DNA of 64,000 nucleotides from Mesocentrotus franciscanus (lineage: Eukaryota; Echinodermata; Echinoidea; Camarodonta; Strongylocentrotidae), in contig CP137683.1 in NCBI GenBank assembly GCA_037976565.1, forward strand, positions 177,600-241,599, in the 5' to 3' direction. Position 1 is the first letter of the stretch, and every line of letters begins with the position of its first letter. The notes beneath the pieces are model-generated. The model made no database searches and was not told the DNA's origin. It saw only the letters and a program-made list of their open reading frames with translations. Made by a program: the position numbers and the translations under genes. Shown here one piece after another: positions 36,124 through 48,300 of this stretch.

Positions 36124-36777
36124 TATTTTTATTAAGCAATTATATTTTTTCTCTTTAATTAATATAATAGAGCCTCATTAAATTAGCCCCTTAGTTATAG
36201 TTCTGAAAGGTTACGCCAAATTAAGCACATGGGACTGAGCTCAGCCGATCCGATCAATAAGGTCAGTTTAATACAGCATTACGGTTTACCACTTGGCAAA
36301 AAAGCTTAAAAACTTCTATATTCTGACCTCAAGTCTAAAAATGTTTATGATTGCAGAGCTTGACCTGCTTGACACATGACCATGTGCCAAATATGAAAGT
36401 GGTTGATTAAACAATAAAGAAGTAATTAGAGCCTATAATGGGCTTCTGGGCCTGGGAACGCCAAAATAGCTTGGGCTTCCCTTGGGTCTGGGCCTGGCTA
36501 AGGCCTTATTAGGATTAGGCTAAGCCTGGCTTAGCCTTGGGCTTAGGTTTAACTTTTTGTTAATGCCAAAACAAGTCGAAATACGCTTTGGGGGCCAAAA
36601 ATTCTGGACGCGAGCACAAATAAGTTCTGTCCACTACATTAGTTGTAGTTCATTATTGATTTTCAACTTTAAAAAAACTCTTTTTGACGAAATAATCGAC
36701 GAAAGAACATTTAACTTAACTCTCTCCATCGATCTCTCTCAGCTCGCGATCGATATCCACCATATACACACCACGTA

Positions 36778-36811
36778 CATATATATTATATATATATATA
36801 TATATATATTA
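36778..36811 (+). repeat. AT dinucleotide microsatellite
   Basis: ATATATATTATATATATATA-type run inside the Mutator-like element. Confidence 0.9.
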
Positions 36812-36899
36812 CGCGACGTACGTACGTAACAGGCGCGCGCGCTGTTGGAACGGGACTCTGAACGCGTACATTCTTACACACAATCACACAGACAGCGCT

Positions 36900-37740
36900 A
36901 TACGGCTTGTAAATGTTTCATTTGTGCTCTAGCATGTCTACCTTTAGCAAATGTATTATAGATCTACACCTCTAATAATATCAGCTTATGAAATTGATGT
37001 GAACAATTATTACTTAATTAGCACTAAATTGAAATTACTCTATAACTATCAAAGATAGGCATTATCGTCTGTGAAGTCACTTTATAGAATATGGAATAGA
37101 ATAGAATAGAATTTATTGACTCTCAAGTTCGATCCCCTGGTGTATGAGAGTACAACACATTTACATGTCATGATAATGATACATAATACAGAATACAAAC
37201 ATAGCTCAGGAGTAAACTCACAACTCCCTGCATAGCTTAATAATACAAAGAATATACAGAATACAACAAAATAACAACACAAATGTATAACGATAAATAG
37301 GAATGATCTAACCTATAGGCTATGGTAAACATAAATACAATATTACGTACAATATGGCAAGCATAGCCTACATGAAAAGTGGAAAATACCACATGAACAA
37401 AATGAATACAAACAAAAAACTACATAATTGTTCTTACTATCTAACAAATTATAAGTTTCATTTTTTTACATAGGGACTCATTTCTAAAGATTTTACGGTT
37501 GAGAAATTTATTATAGATCTACACAACTAAAAGGCTAAACATCAGCTTATGAAATTGCTGAGATCTATATTCATAGTTCTCATGTAAGAATTCCTGCGAT
37601 AAAAGAAGTAAAACATGATGATTAGTGCTAATTCATAATTTTTCACAGCTCATAAGCTGATATTTAGAGGTGTAGATCTATAATACATTTGCTAAAGGTA
37701 GACATGCTAGAGCACAAATGAAACATTTGCAAGCCTATGC
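36900..37740. repeat. Inverted repeat pair with ~90-bp arms
   Basis: The left arm 36904-36992 (TGTTTCATTTGTGCTCTAGC, TACCTTTAGCAAATGTATTA, TAGATCTACACCTCTAA) is inverted at 37645-37735. A partial third copy (TTATAGATCTACACAACTAA) lies at 37512-37550. The loop holds a LINE-tail-like segment. This may be a smaller fold-back element nested in the Mutator-like one. Confidence 0.75.
37088..37440 (-). mobile_element. Probable LINE 3' tail (minus strand)
   Basis: The + strand GAATAGAATAGAATAGAATT followed by TATTGACTCTCAAG resembles the tail of the inner LINE at 28547 (GAATTGAATTGAATTTATTAACC). Only about 350 bases of non-coding 3' sequence are present, so the identification is weak. Confidence 0.4.
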
Positions 37741-38063
37741 CATGGTTATGCAGTATGTACGCACGTTTATCTTTCGCATCCGTAAAATCTTTAGCACACG
37801 TAATAAAGCTTGTTATTGACAAGATGAGCTCTGATTGGCTGTATGCAAATGAGTTCATACTCGGGTCCGGAACTTAAGTGGAAAAATTACCCCCGTATGT
37901 GCCATTTGGTCGCGTTATCTGACCTGACGCGCCTTAACAATCCAACGTACCCTTTCGGCAAAACCGGGGCTTTGACGAATGGTCGCGTTCAAGTTAACGC
38001 GATGCGACGCTACCCGACCTTTCGGAATAAGCCACTTATTACAAGGGTTGGATTGCCCTTTAA

Positions 38064-39081
38064 AGCACTGCATTCAGCAATTTATTTGTCTATACGGGCT
38101 TTCTTTTAGTTCAAACAATTGGAAAGATAATTCGAATGTAATAGATAATACACATGTCATTACATGATTTTATCCTAAACATAAACAAATTAACAATGCC
38201 CATATTTGCCCTACTGATTTGCGGTCACACGCGCTCAAAATGGAATAAGAATATTTACCCCTTTTTAATTATAGTGTTTGATGGAAGAAGAATTAATTGC
38301 GTGTAACTTCATTTTCTTTCAGTTATAGTCCCATGAGTCCTGCAACAATTTTCCAGTTTAAACATCTTTAATCATATGAACCTCTAGCTCCTCATTCACC
38401 GCCCCCCCCCCCTCTCTCTCTCTCTCTGAGCTTTATCACTACATGTACCTGGAGGTATACTAATACTAGGACCGCTACAATACTTCTCATACTCGTTAGG
38501 TTCCACCCCACTCCAACCTAACCTGCAACGACGTTGCATCTTTACACCACTACATTACTTTATTACTACTCCTACTACTACTATACTACTACTGCAACCA
38601 CTACTACTGCATGTCTGCAACCACTACTACTGCAACCACTACTAATACTAACACCACCATTAGTATCCCTACTACTACTCCAGCTACTATAGTAACACCA
38701 CCACCATCGTCATCGTGAATGCTGCTGCTTCTACTGAGACGACGATGCGTCGATCATGTCGACTATGATACACATATTACTATAATCATACAAGCTACTC
38801 CTATACAGGCCTACTCTTTTACCCTGATCGACTTAGTATTACAGGACTATTCTATACTCTACACTAAAACAAAGGCATTAGAATCTCTTCTTCCACTATG
38901 CGTAATTCACATCACGAATACACTACACTCCCTAAATTCTTATGAAAACGTGTATATATTTCACTTGCCATAATACTAATCGCTGCGTGTTCAAGATAAA
39001 GAGATATCCAAGTGAACAAACACAAACCGACAATAAGCTGCTGTTTTCCGCTAACCATTGATTCGTGAAATGTATTTTCTT
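38064..39081. other. Intergenic sequence upstream of the GH3 gene with trinucleotide repeats
   Basis: Holds a C-run/CT microsatellite (38401-38427) and an ACTACT/ACC-rich tract (38565-38715). No gene was seen. The last few hundred bases form the presumed distal promoter of the GH3 gene. Confidence 0.5.
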
Positions 39082-39083
39082 TC

Positions 39084-39120
39084 CTATTGGTTAGAAATTA
39101 GTCATCATTCATTTTATAAG
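39084..39120 (+). promoter_or_regulatory. Candidate CCAAT and TATA elements of the GH3 gene
   Basis: CTATTGGTT (39084-39092, an inverted CCAAT box) lies about 30 bases upstream of TTTTATAAG (39112-39120). That is about 110 bases before the proposed ATG at 39231. The spacing is reasonable for an RNA polymerase II core promoter. Such motifs are common in AT-rich DNA, so this is suggestive only. Confidence 0.35.
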
Positions 39121-39230
39121 AAGGAAACCTAAATCACGCTGTGAAAGAAAATACTTTTGAATCAATGCCAATTTAGAAAGGAAGCAAGCAGATAAAGGGT
39201 CAGTACAAAGTTTAACCTTGTAGGAGAAAC

Positions 39231-39363
39231 ATGGCTCGCCGCTCGATCCAGTCGTATTTGCTGTTGCTATCGTGTGTGTCTTTTATAATTGGTGTACACG
39301 GGCTTAATTATTGCTTTCATTCTCTCAATGCTTTTGGAGCACTGTGGGAACGTACTATTTCAG
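39231..39363 (+). CDS. GH3 gene exon 1: start and signal/anchor segment
   Basis: Encodes MARRSIQSYLLLLSCVSFII and onward to WERTIS, ending in phase 1 at CAG/GTAAGTA. Basic residues precede a 16-residue hydrophobic run, as in a signal peptide or signal anchor. Intron 1 (39364-42939) contains a dispersed repeat and two complete MITEs. Confidence 0.82.
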
Positions 39364-42300
39364 GTAAGTACATTTAAACAAGTATCGCGTAAATAGTGAG
39401 AGGACATAAATCTCACAATATGGTCAGGGGACTGCTTTTCAAAAATAACCATCTGTAGGAATTAAGCAGCAATGTGCAAAACATTTCCGGTAGGATACCG
39501 GGTCATTCTAACAAACATCCCGTCACGACAAGTCAACGGGAAATATGACCTATATTCTGGAAATTCGTGTCTTTGCAATATACATGTACATTCAAATGAG
39601 CTACATATGAATATGGAATCCAGCCTTTTAAACATGTGAATATATTCAAAATTCACAGTGATACAAATAAATGTATACACATGTCAAAAACACATTTGAT
39701 GCCATCATAGCGTTTGACTTTTTGCCATTATTAACACAAAAGGCTAAAAAACAGGAATATAAACGTTACAGATCATGCAATATTACAGTGATTGAGTGCT
39801 GTATTCAGTTGCTATGCTGGGTCCTAAACCATCAACCAGCTAGTATAAATTATGATGAATTCAATACGTATATTAGGTCATTGTGCAATGTGCGCCAGTG
39901 GCGTATAGACTTTGGCGTTGGTTTCACTGATTTTATTTATTTAAAGATAAAGTTGAGTTCTGGTCATGCGATTGCATTGTGAAAGAAACGTTGTGGAATT
40001 AATCAGAAAAGGTTGATCATCTAGCATATAAGTATTGGTGTGTACTGCAGGGTTCTGGAATAATCAAAATGATAAGAAATTTGGCCCAGTCTTGGTAAAG
40101 TTACAAGCACGTCCCGATTTGTATGATGTTACATGCCATATTTAGAATATTAAGGCATTTGAGGATCCATGCTTTTCAGGGAACATTTTTTCTTTGATGT
40201 TCTTCCACACTTGCATCATTCAATTATAACGCTCACAAACTATTTTTCACCTCTTCCTAGAACTCAACCTTCTCTTTAACGAATCACTTCTTAACATTGA
40301 AATTGTCATATCGTTTGTATATTTCTATTATCACAGTGTCATTTTTCAACACCAAGTGCAGGCCAATGTTAATATGATTATATAATGTGTACCAATAAAT
40401 TATTAACTGCTCTCAAACCCGTTCGAATGTAAATTCTAAGCCTATATTACAGAGCTAAAGATCAAGTTATGTTACATGTCATCATGTTGCCCGATATCTT
40501 AACCTTAAGTTTAAAGACATTCATAAGGTCATGTTTGAAAAGAGTGAGCGGCACAACAGAGTGAACCCCATCGTATGATGATGATGGTGATCTTTTATGT
40601 CCTCAAATAATTATATACACAGAAATCCAAAAACAAAGAAATATATAAGAACTAAAAAGAATAATAGCTTTATATATTGTTCACATGCAGCTCACTTATG
40701 TTGCGACGCATGCTTTTTTCATATATTTTTTTGAATTGAGTAGAATTAAATTGACAAAAATGTAATAATTCAATACTTTGAAATTCGAAAGTTAAGCCGA
40801 ACGGATATAATATTGTGCAATATGCTTTTGAGAAACTTCTTACAAAAGGTTGACCTTCATACTTTTTTCTTCATGAGTCTAAAAAATTATAATGAGCATC
40901 TAATTTGCATATCAAGAATGAATTACAAAGTTGGCAATTTTTGTGTGAAATAATGCAGCTGTACTCTTCTCAATGTCTGTGTCCAATTTCGAATCGATCG
41001 GACCTTCCACAGCGGAGTTCATTAAGGAGCGTCAAAATGACACCCCCCTCCCCCTCCCGCCCCCCCCCCCATACTAAGGCATCATGTGGCTCTAGCAATT
41101 CGTATACAGGCAAACGGCAGGTATCTCTCTTGGAAGAAATCACATTTAGATGCAATTGTTTGGTATACGAAGGGGAGGGATAAGGCATGGTACGGGTGTC
41201 AGCTTTTTTAATGGCGGGGCTCACTAATGATTTTTTTTCAGAGAACAACAACGAGGCAGATAACACTACACAGTAGAAAGCAATAACTTGATCACTTTTC
41301 TACAGAGAAGTAGATGCTACAACTCTTTGTTCATGGCCTTTCACTGAGTGGTAACAATGCATTATCATGAAACTTACTAGTACGGCACAGACAGTTCCAT
41401 ATTGAGATGGTATATCGAGTATATTTCTTTTGATATATTGTTTATCTCTATACCTCTATTACCTCTATTTGCCCATGGAATAACATAGTTCAAATGCAAA
41501 ATTATACATAGGCCCATCAATCAAAAGTATGCCATGCTATTGAATCAAAGAAAAGCAATGCATGACTTGTATGGAGAGTAACTATAACTATAATTACATT
41601 AAATCGCATTTAAAGGGCAAGTCCACTCCAAAAATAACTTACTTTCAATAGAAGCAGAAAAAAACAGATAAACCAATCAAAAATAGTTTGAGCAAAATCG
41701 GATAACTAATAAGAAAGTTATGAATTTTTAATGGCATGAACAACTTTGAACATCACAAGACAAATTGGCAACGCACTCATGAGTCTGCGACGTCATTACC
41801 TCACTATCCACTTATTGTTTTCTTTATATTGATATTATTAATTTCCAATTTTCCCCCTAGAAATCTTATTTCTCCACACCAGCATCCAAGTTTTATTGAT
41901 AGTAATATGTTTTTGTGTGGACGCAATAATATAGAGTAATTATTTTTCAGTTAAATCATGGAAAATGTAAATATTGATAAACTATTTATATAAAAATCAA
42001 TGATTATGAATATACAATATTCAGACAATAGTATCAATTCTTCAAAGTTCATAAAAGATTTTTTGAAATGTCATGCACGCAATATGATACAAATCTTATA
42101 ACCTGGGCAAGGGCATGGGGAAATCAAGTTTTGGGGGATAAAAAGGGAAATTAATGGGATTAAAATATAGTGAGGCAATGACGTCACAAACCGCATTTGT
42201 GTAGTGATTTTCTAAGTTCCATAGTTTGTCATACTTTAAAAAAAATCATATCTTCCTTATAAGTTATCTAAGTTATCTGATTTTACTCAAATTTGTTTTG

Positions 42301-45300
42301 CTCTGTTTCTCTTGTTTTTCTGCATCTACTAAAAGCAAAATACTTTTGGAGTGGACTTAACCTTTAAAGGTACTATATCCCATTTGCAGGCCAAAAAATG
42401 AAAAGGTTAAATTCCAACGGCATTTGAAAGATAATACTAATTTAGAACTTCCCTATTAAAAAGGGGCTTGAAAATGTCTTTAAGTGGGAAAATAACGACT
42501 ATTAGTTGTCGAATCGACTTAGGAGCTATAGAGCCAGTAAGTAATAGTCTGATTTTTCAGACCATTGTACCGAATGGTCGTACGTTTCATGCTGCGCAAA
42601 GATTCAATCAGTTTAATTTTGGCCATTACAAGAAGTGGGTTATTGATGTAGACAAATGCTCATGTACCCTTTACAGCTCATTTTATGTATGTTATTACCA
42701 AAGAAGAAAAGCCCAGTCAGTCACTAATAGTGTCTGACAGTGAAGTCTAGCAAGTAATCAGGTTTCCTTGCATAATTTGAATATTAGGACACTGCTTAAG
42801 TTTAAATTTCACAGATAGGACATACATGACATATTCATAATTCCTGCAAAGTTCTACAGAATTTGATGTTGGCTGCAAAAGGGACATAGTATCTTTAAGC
42901 AAATTAAATGGAGAAAAAAAAATCTATTTTTTTATCTAGGTACTCTGGGGATAGTATGTCTACTGCTTTCATTGGTGACGGTCCGCATTTCGACACTCCA
43001 AATAGCAGATGGACATACGGTCATCACAGCTTTACTCCACTACGTACTTATCAACTTCACCCTACTCAGAAATGAACTGCGCATGCGTGATTATCAGTCA
43101 GCTTGGAGAAATCCCCGTCAAGCACAGGAGGAACTCCTGCGGGACATCATCAAGAAGAATGGTGACACAATTTACGGGCGACAACACAAGCTTAAAGTAA
43201 GGATAGTAATTAAATGTTTTATTATCAACACTTTCCATCAATGTTAAAGGGATAGTTGAGTTTTTTTGCAGAGGGCGCTACACAAAATAATTTTTGTGGG
43301 ATAATGAAAACCGAGTGTCAAATTTGAAAGAATATACAATTTAAATGAAAAATCATCTTTGTTTGATCAATTTCGGTTCAGAGATGGCTGAAATATCCAT
43401 AAATATAACCATTTCTAATATTTGTGGTGCCCCACAAATATTCGGTACTTTTGAATCAGCCGTTGAAAAACAGGATAGCGCCTTATACGTTTTATTCCAG
43501 CCAATGTCAATATTGGCTTTATGTTGGCTTTTTCGTGTTGGTTAAAATACGCACAACCAGCCGGCCTATGTATTGTTATTATTAATTAATTAATTATCAA
43601 CGGTCACCGTATTTTTTTGAAAATGTAGCTGAATTGTTATGATCGTATTCAATCTAAATTCACAAACTTTGGGGTCTAAACTTACCTTCATAGCAATGTT
43701 AGGTTCTAAACGGGCACTAGAAATGTCATAAATAAGAATAAGAGCAATAACCATGCGCTTTGAAGGCAATTGCGGTCTTAAACTAGAACTCAACTTTCCC
43801 TTTAAGGGACCGCGGTTTTTGTCATTGAGGTTGGGGGCATGATGCGCGTCAGCAGACCTTATTCTCTTACAGATTTCATATAAATTTCATAGAGTCAGCG
43901 AGAGGATTTGGCTAATCTTAGATGTTATTACAAAGATCTGTGGCAAAGAGTTAAAGTCCCTCTTTGTTGATTAAAGATCAATTCTTATAGTAAGCTAATG
44001 ATCATCATAATCAAATTAATTATCATTTCCTTCATAAGAAATTTTAAGGAAAGGAGTGTTGTTTACCATCTATATCCACAGGACGTTAATTCTCTAAATT
44101 ATCTAAGTGTTGTTTACCATCTACATCCACAGGACGTTCATTCTCAAAATGATCTAAGTGTTGTTTACCATCTATATCCACAGGACGTTCATTCTCTAAA
44201 TAATCTAAGTGTTGTTTACCATCTATATCCACAGGACGTTCATTCTCTAAATGATCTAAGTGTTGTTTACCATCTATATCCACAGGACGTTCATTCTCTA
44301 AATGATCTAAGTGTTGTATACCATCTATATCCACAGGATGTTCATTCTCTAAATGATCTAAGTGTTGTTTACCATCTATATCCACAGGACGTCCATTCTC
44401 TAAATGATCTAAGTGTTGTTTACCATCTATATCCACAGGACGTTCATTCTCTAAATGACCTAAGTGAGGTATACCATCTTTATCCACAGGATGTTCATTC
44501 TCTAAATGATCTAAGTGTTGTTTACCATCTATATCCACAGGACGCTCATTCTCTAAATGATCTAAGTGTTGTTTACCATCTTTATCCACAGGACGTTCAT
44601 TCTCTAAATGATCTAAGTGTTGTTTACCATGTATATCCACAGGACGTTCATTCTCAAAATGATCTAAGTGTTGTTTACCATCTATATCCACAGGACGTCC
44701 ATTCTCTAAATGATCTAAGTGTTGTTTACCATCTATATCCACAGGACGTTCATTCTCTAAATGATCTAAGTGTTGTTTACCATCTATATCCACAGGACGT
44801 TCATTCTCTCAATGATCTAAGGACGATACATCCTCTGACTACATACGATCATTATCGCTCATACATCGACAGAATGGCAATTGGAGAGAATGGTGTATTA
44901 ACTTCTGAGGCACCAATGCGCTTCGCTCTCACCTCCGGTACTACGGGCAAGGCTAAAATGTGGCCATATCTCAAATCATATATATCAGATTCATACAAGG
45001 TCATGTACGGTTTGGTCAGTGCTATCACATTTAAGACGTTCAAAGAGAGGAGTCTGTTGCAACAAGATATTTGGCTTTACACTGCTCCAAAACTAGGTAA
45101 GAAAGCAATCGCTTCCATTACTGACGAAAAATTAATGATTTCAATATAACAAGAAACGCATTGTGCATTATTCTGCACTGCCAATACTACAATGTGTTTT
45201 GATAGATGTGCATGTCTTTATAGTTACTGTAAACACAGAACTGAAGTCGATGGCAAACTTTGCAACTTTCCGACATTATTGCTATTACGTGAGAAAAGAA

Positions 45301-48300
45301 AGATGACTTAGGAAGCGAATAAATATCTAATTACGAACAAAAACTGAAAATCCAGGTTTAAAATATCCAAAGGGTTCTATGAACATGATCCTACCCAATT
45401 TTCCTCCTTTCATTTCACTGTCAAGATTTACCGAAGGGGGTATCCTAATGGGACCTGGATCTCTGATTGCTCCTTGGATGAAGAAATTCTTGGTCATTTT
45501 ATCGACCCCTGGAGAAGGTTTCTTCATAAGTCGTCCCTTCGAGGCCACATATATCCATCTTCTATTTGGTCTCCGAGACCGCAACCTTGGAGGGATCATG
45601 GCCAACTTTACTTCCAATCTGATGTCTGCCATGAGACAGCTTGAACACTGCTGGCAGGATATCGTCAGAGACATTGAACACGGCACCATCTCGTATTTGA
45701 ACCTCGCGTCCGACGTCCAGAAAAAGTTAGCAAAATCATTGGGGGTGGAGACCCGGAGAGGGCAGCTGAACTCAGACGAGAGTTCGAGAAGGGTTTCGAT
45801 GGTATCATTCGACGGGTATGGCCACATATACATTATATCAATGCTGTAGATAGCGCAGGACTTAAGGACATACTACTCGATACATATGCAAAAGGTAAGC
45901 GTGTGCTATGTCTAATCTTTAATAAGCACTATGGTAAATGGTCAAATATCAAATAGTCTTAATATGAGTTTGTGAAAGAAACTGTCTATATTTTGGGGGA
46001 AAGTTTACTAAGAAGTACCCATGATAGTGTACTAAAAGATTTCTTAAAGAAAACAAAATCGTGCGCACACCCCACCTCATTCAGAACGGTCTCGGGCAAG
46101 TCAAAGTTATTTTGTGACGTACGTCACAGACCACATCTATGTTTTAGTACATATGATCATAGTATCAAGTTAATAGCACTATTACAGCTTTTATCAGACA
46201 AATGATGTCAATTTTTGTTCAGAACCGTGTCCTGGTGACACCAAATTACCACGTTTATTTATTACTTTATTTGTTTATCAATGGTTGAATGCAAATCTTG
46301 ATTAGCAGCCAACGGCTGAATTGTTCATAGTATACACAAAATAAAATACATAGAATACAATATTGCAAATGGTAAATTTATACAAAAATCACGGTAAAAA
46401 AAATATAATCAGCGTACATAGACCGTTGTGGGTTAAATGATTTAAGAAAAGAAATAGAACTCTTAAATTACAAAACATAATTTCATGGAAAGAAGTATTA
46501 ATTGCAGTTAGCTCTGTCATATGGTAATCAAAATATTGCTAAACAAATTATTGAGGGTTACGAAAGCTTGTTTCGGAATCAATAGGATAGCACAAAACGA
46601 AACCAGTTCACAACATCATTGGAAAAAATGTTTCTTTTTTATATAAAGCTAAGAGGCTTATTAGTATTTGACTACGGTCAATGCTTTCAAATGGCGTGTG
46701 TAGTACAGGTCAGGTGCCGAGTCGTCGGGCATACTTCAAACAACCCTTGTTGTCGTTGCCCTCTACTGAAGCCTCTGTTACTGAGAACGTGTTCTGGTTT
46801 CTTTCAGGTGTCACAATGTACGCACCTGGTTTAGGGGCTACAGAAGGAATGATGGGTATCAACCTATGGATTACATCAGGCAAAGACGAGTTCGTCCTTT
46901 TACCGGGGTATACAGTCTTCGAGTTCATTCCAGAGGAGAATATGTAAGTCCTGTTAGATGACTATAACGTCACTCTCTCAGTCAACCCTCTCTGTACCCC
47001 CTTCTAGCCCCTTCTCTCTCCCTCTCTCTTTCTCTCCGTTTCCCTATGCCATGGATTACACAAGGCAAGATGAGTTTGTCTTAATACCATGTATACATAA
47101 TTAGTACATGTACCTTGAAAGGTGAAACTAACGGGACTTATTATGCCTTTTTATATCTTATTACTTTGTGCATAAATATACGCCTGAAAAGGTATTGCAA
47201 GAACTCTATTTTAATAAACCTAACTACCCTTACAATGCTTTGTTCCTTACAGAAGGGAACAAAAGGTTTATGGCAGGGAAAGGAAAATACAGTGAACGAT
47301 AGATAGAAGATCATTTTGGGGTCACTTAAAAACAGTACTTGTTGAAAGTTTCTACAAGATAATGGCTTAACCGTCACCTCGGGAATGTTTCGTCAGGCCT
47401 CTTGGCGATACTGTGCCCGTATGTTTATGTTGTTAAAGCCAGCCTTTATTGCGTTACTCTAGACTTGACACTGTGACCATCATGGAGAGTGGAATATCTA
47501 TTTATGCTTCATGAATACCTTTTGTTTGCCTCTTGAGAAGAATACTTTCACCTGTGTATCAAAGAAACGTACTGTGGGTGCATACATGAATACTGATTAC
47601 ATAACTTTCATGAGCACGCGAATCCAGTATCCGTCTCGATGGGTTTTACAATTTGGGAACAAATTACCTTTATCTGCCCATGCGCAGATATCAATTACGA
47701 ACTGGCCTAATTCCTAACACCTTACCCCCCCCCCCATCCACCCACACACACACACCCACCTTTTGCATACGGTCGTCCTCCCTAAATAGGCACTCCACTT
47801 CTGAAAGCATACAATAACTAACCAGTCAATTACTCCTATACAGGAAAATTGCTATATTTACACAATTCGTGGTAACCCCTACGAAAGCTAGATACCTACC
47901 CCCACAGACAGGCACAAAAACACACACACACCACCACCGCCACCAACACCACCACCACCACCACCACCACCAACACCACCACCACCACCGCAACCAACAC
48001 CACCAACACCAACGCCACCACCACCACCAACACCACCCCAGCAGGTACCCAGAATGTATCCGCACTATAAATGCTATACGGGGTAGAAACGTTAGTACCC
48101 AGGGGATGGGAATCAAGGGAAGAGTTCCTTCGATATTAAAAAAAAAGTTTTGCCTCCTTTTGTAATTTTAATTCTTTAAGGGAAGACGAAAATCCCGAGA
48201 CCCTGTTCCTTGATGAACTGAAAATCGGTGGCGTGTATGAGATCGTCATCACTCAAATCTTCGGCTGCTATCGGTTCCGCTATGGTGACGTCATCAAGAT

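Larger units (their letters stand above)
34719..38033. mobile_element. Mutator-like non-autonomous transposon, 3315 bp, 9-bp TSD
   Basis: The left end GGCTTATTCCGAAAGGTCGG is perfectly inverted at the right end, and similarity continues for about 100 bases (GACCATTCGTC, CCCCGGTTTTGCCG, AAGGGT). Flanks are CCTTATTAC (34710-34718) and ACTTATTAC (38034-38042). The unoccupied sister at 50799-51339 has ACTTATTAC, so this is a 9-base duplication with one later change. Long inverted ends plus 9 bases fit Mutator-like elements. A 78-base tandem copy of part of the end lies at 34740-34870. No transposase frame was found. The interior carries further repeats, described separately. Confidence 0.85.
34153..38063. 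mobile_element. TTAAAGGG-ended MITE split by a Mutator-like insertion
   Basis: The outer ends are TTAAAGGGAAATCCAACCC and GGGTTGGATTGCCCTTTAA. The left arm (34153-34718) matches the reverse complement of the intact copy at 50799-51339 throughout, including AGTGGGAGAGTTATCCACG and TCACAATCCACTAACC. The right remnant (38034-38063) is the last 30 bases of that copy. Removing the 3315-base insertion leaves an element of about 587 bases, close to the 541-base sister. Confidence 0.9.

Noticed and set aside
37120..37140. tRNA B-box-like GTTCGATCCCC
   Set aside because: No A box at proper spacing and no cloverleaf; lies in a LINE-tail-like segment.
44055..44820. CRISPR array
   Set aside because: Direct tandem 51-base repeats without unique spacers, inside an intron-exon junction of an animal gene.
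43998..45149. 383-codon open frame read as one large repeat protein
   Set aside because: Its right part is GH3 exon 3 plus intron read-through, and the left part is the splice-acceptor minisatellite. A gene model with exon borders explains it better.
47826..48165. His-rich and Trp-rich frames
   Set aside because: Both are readings of a CAC trinucleotide microsatellite in GH3 intron 5.
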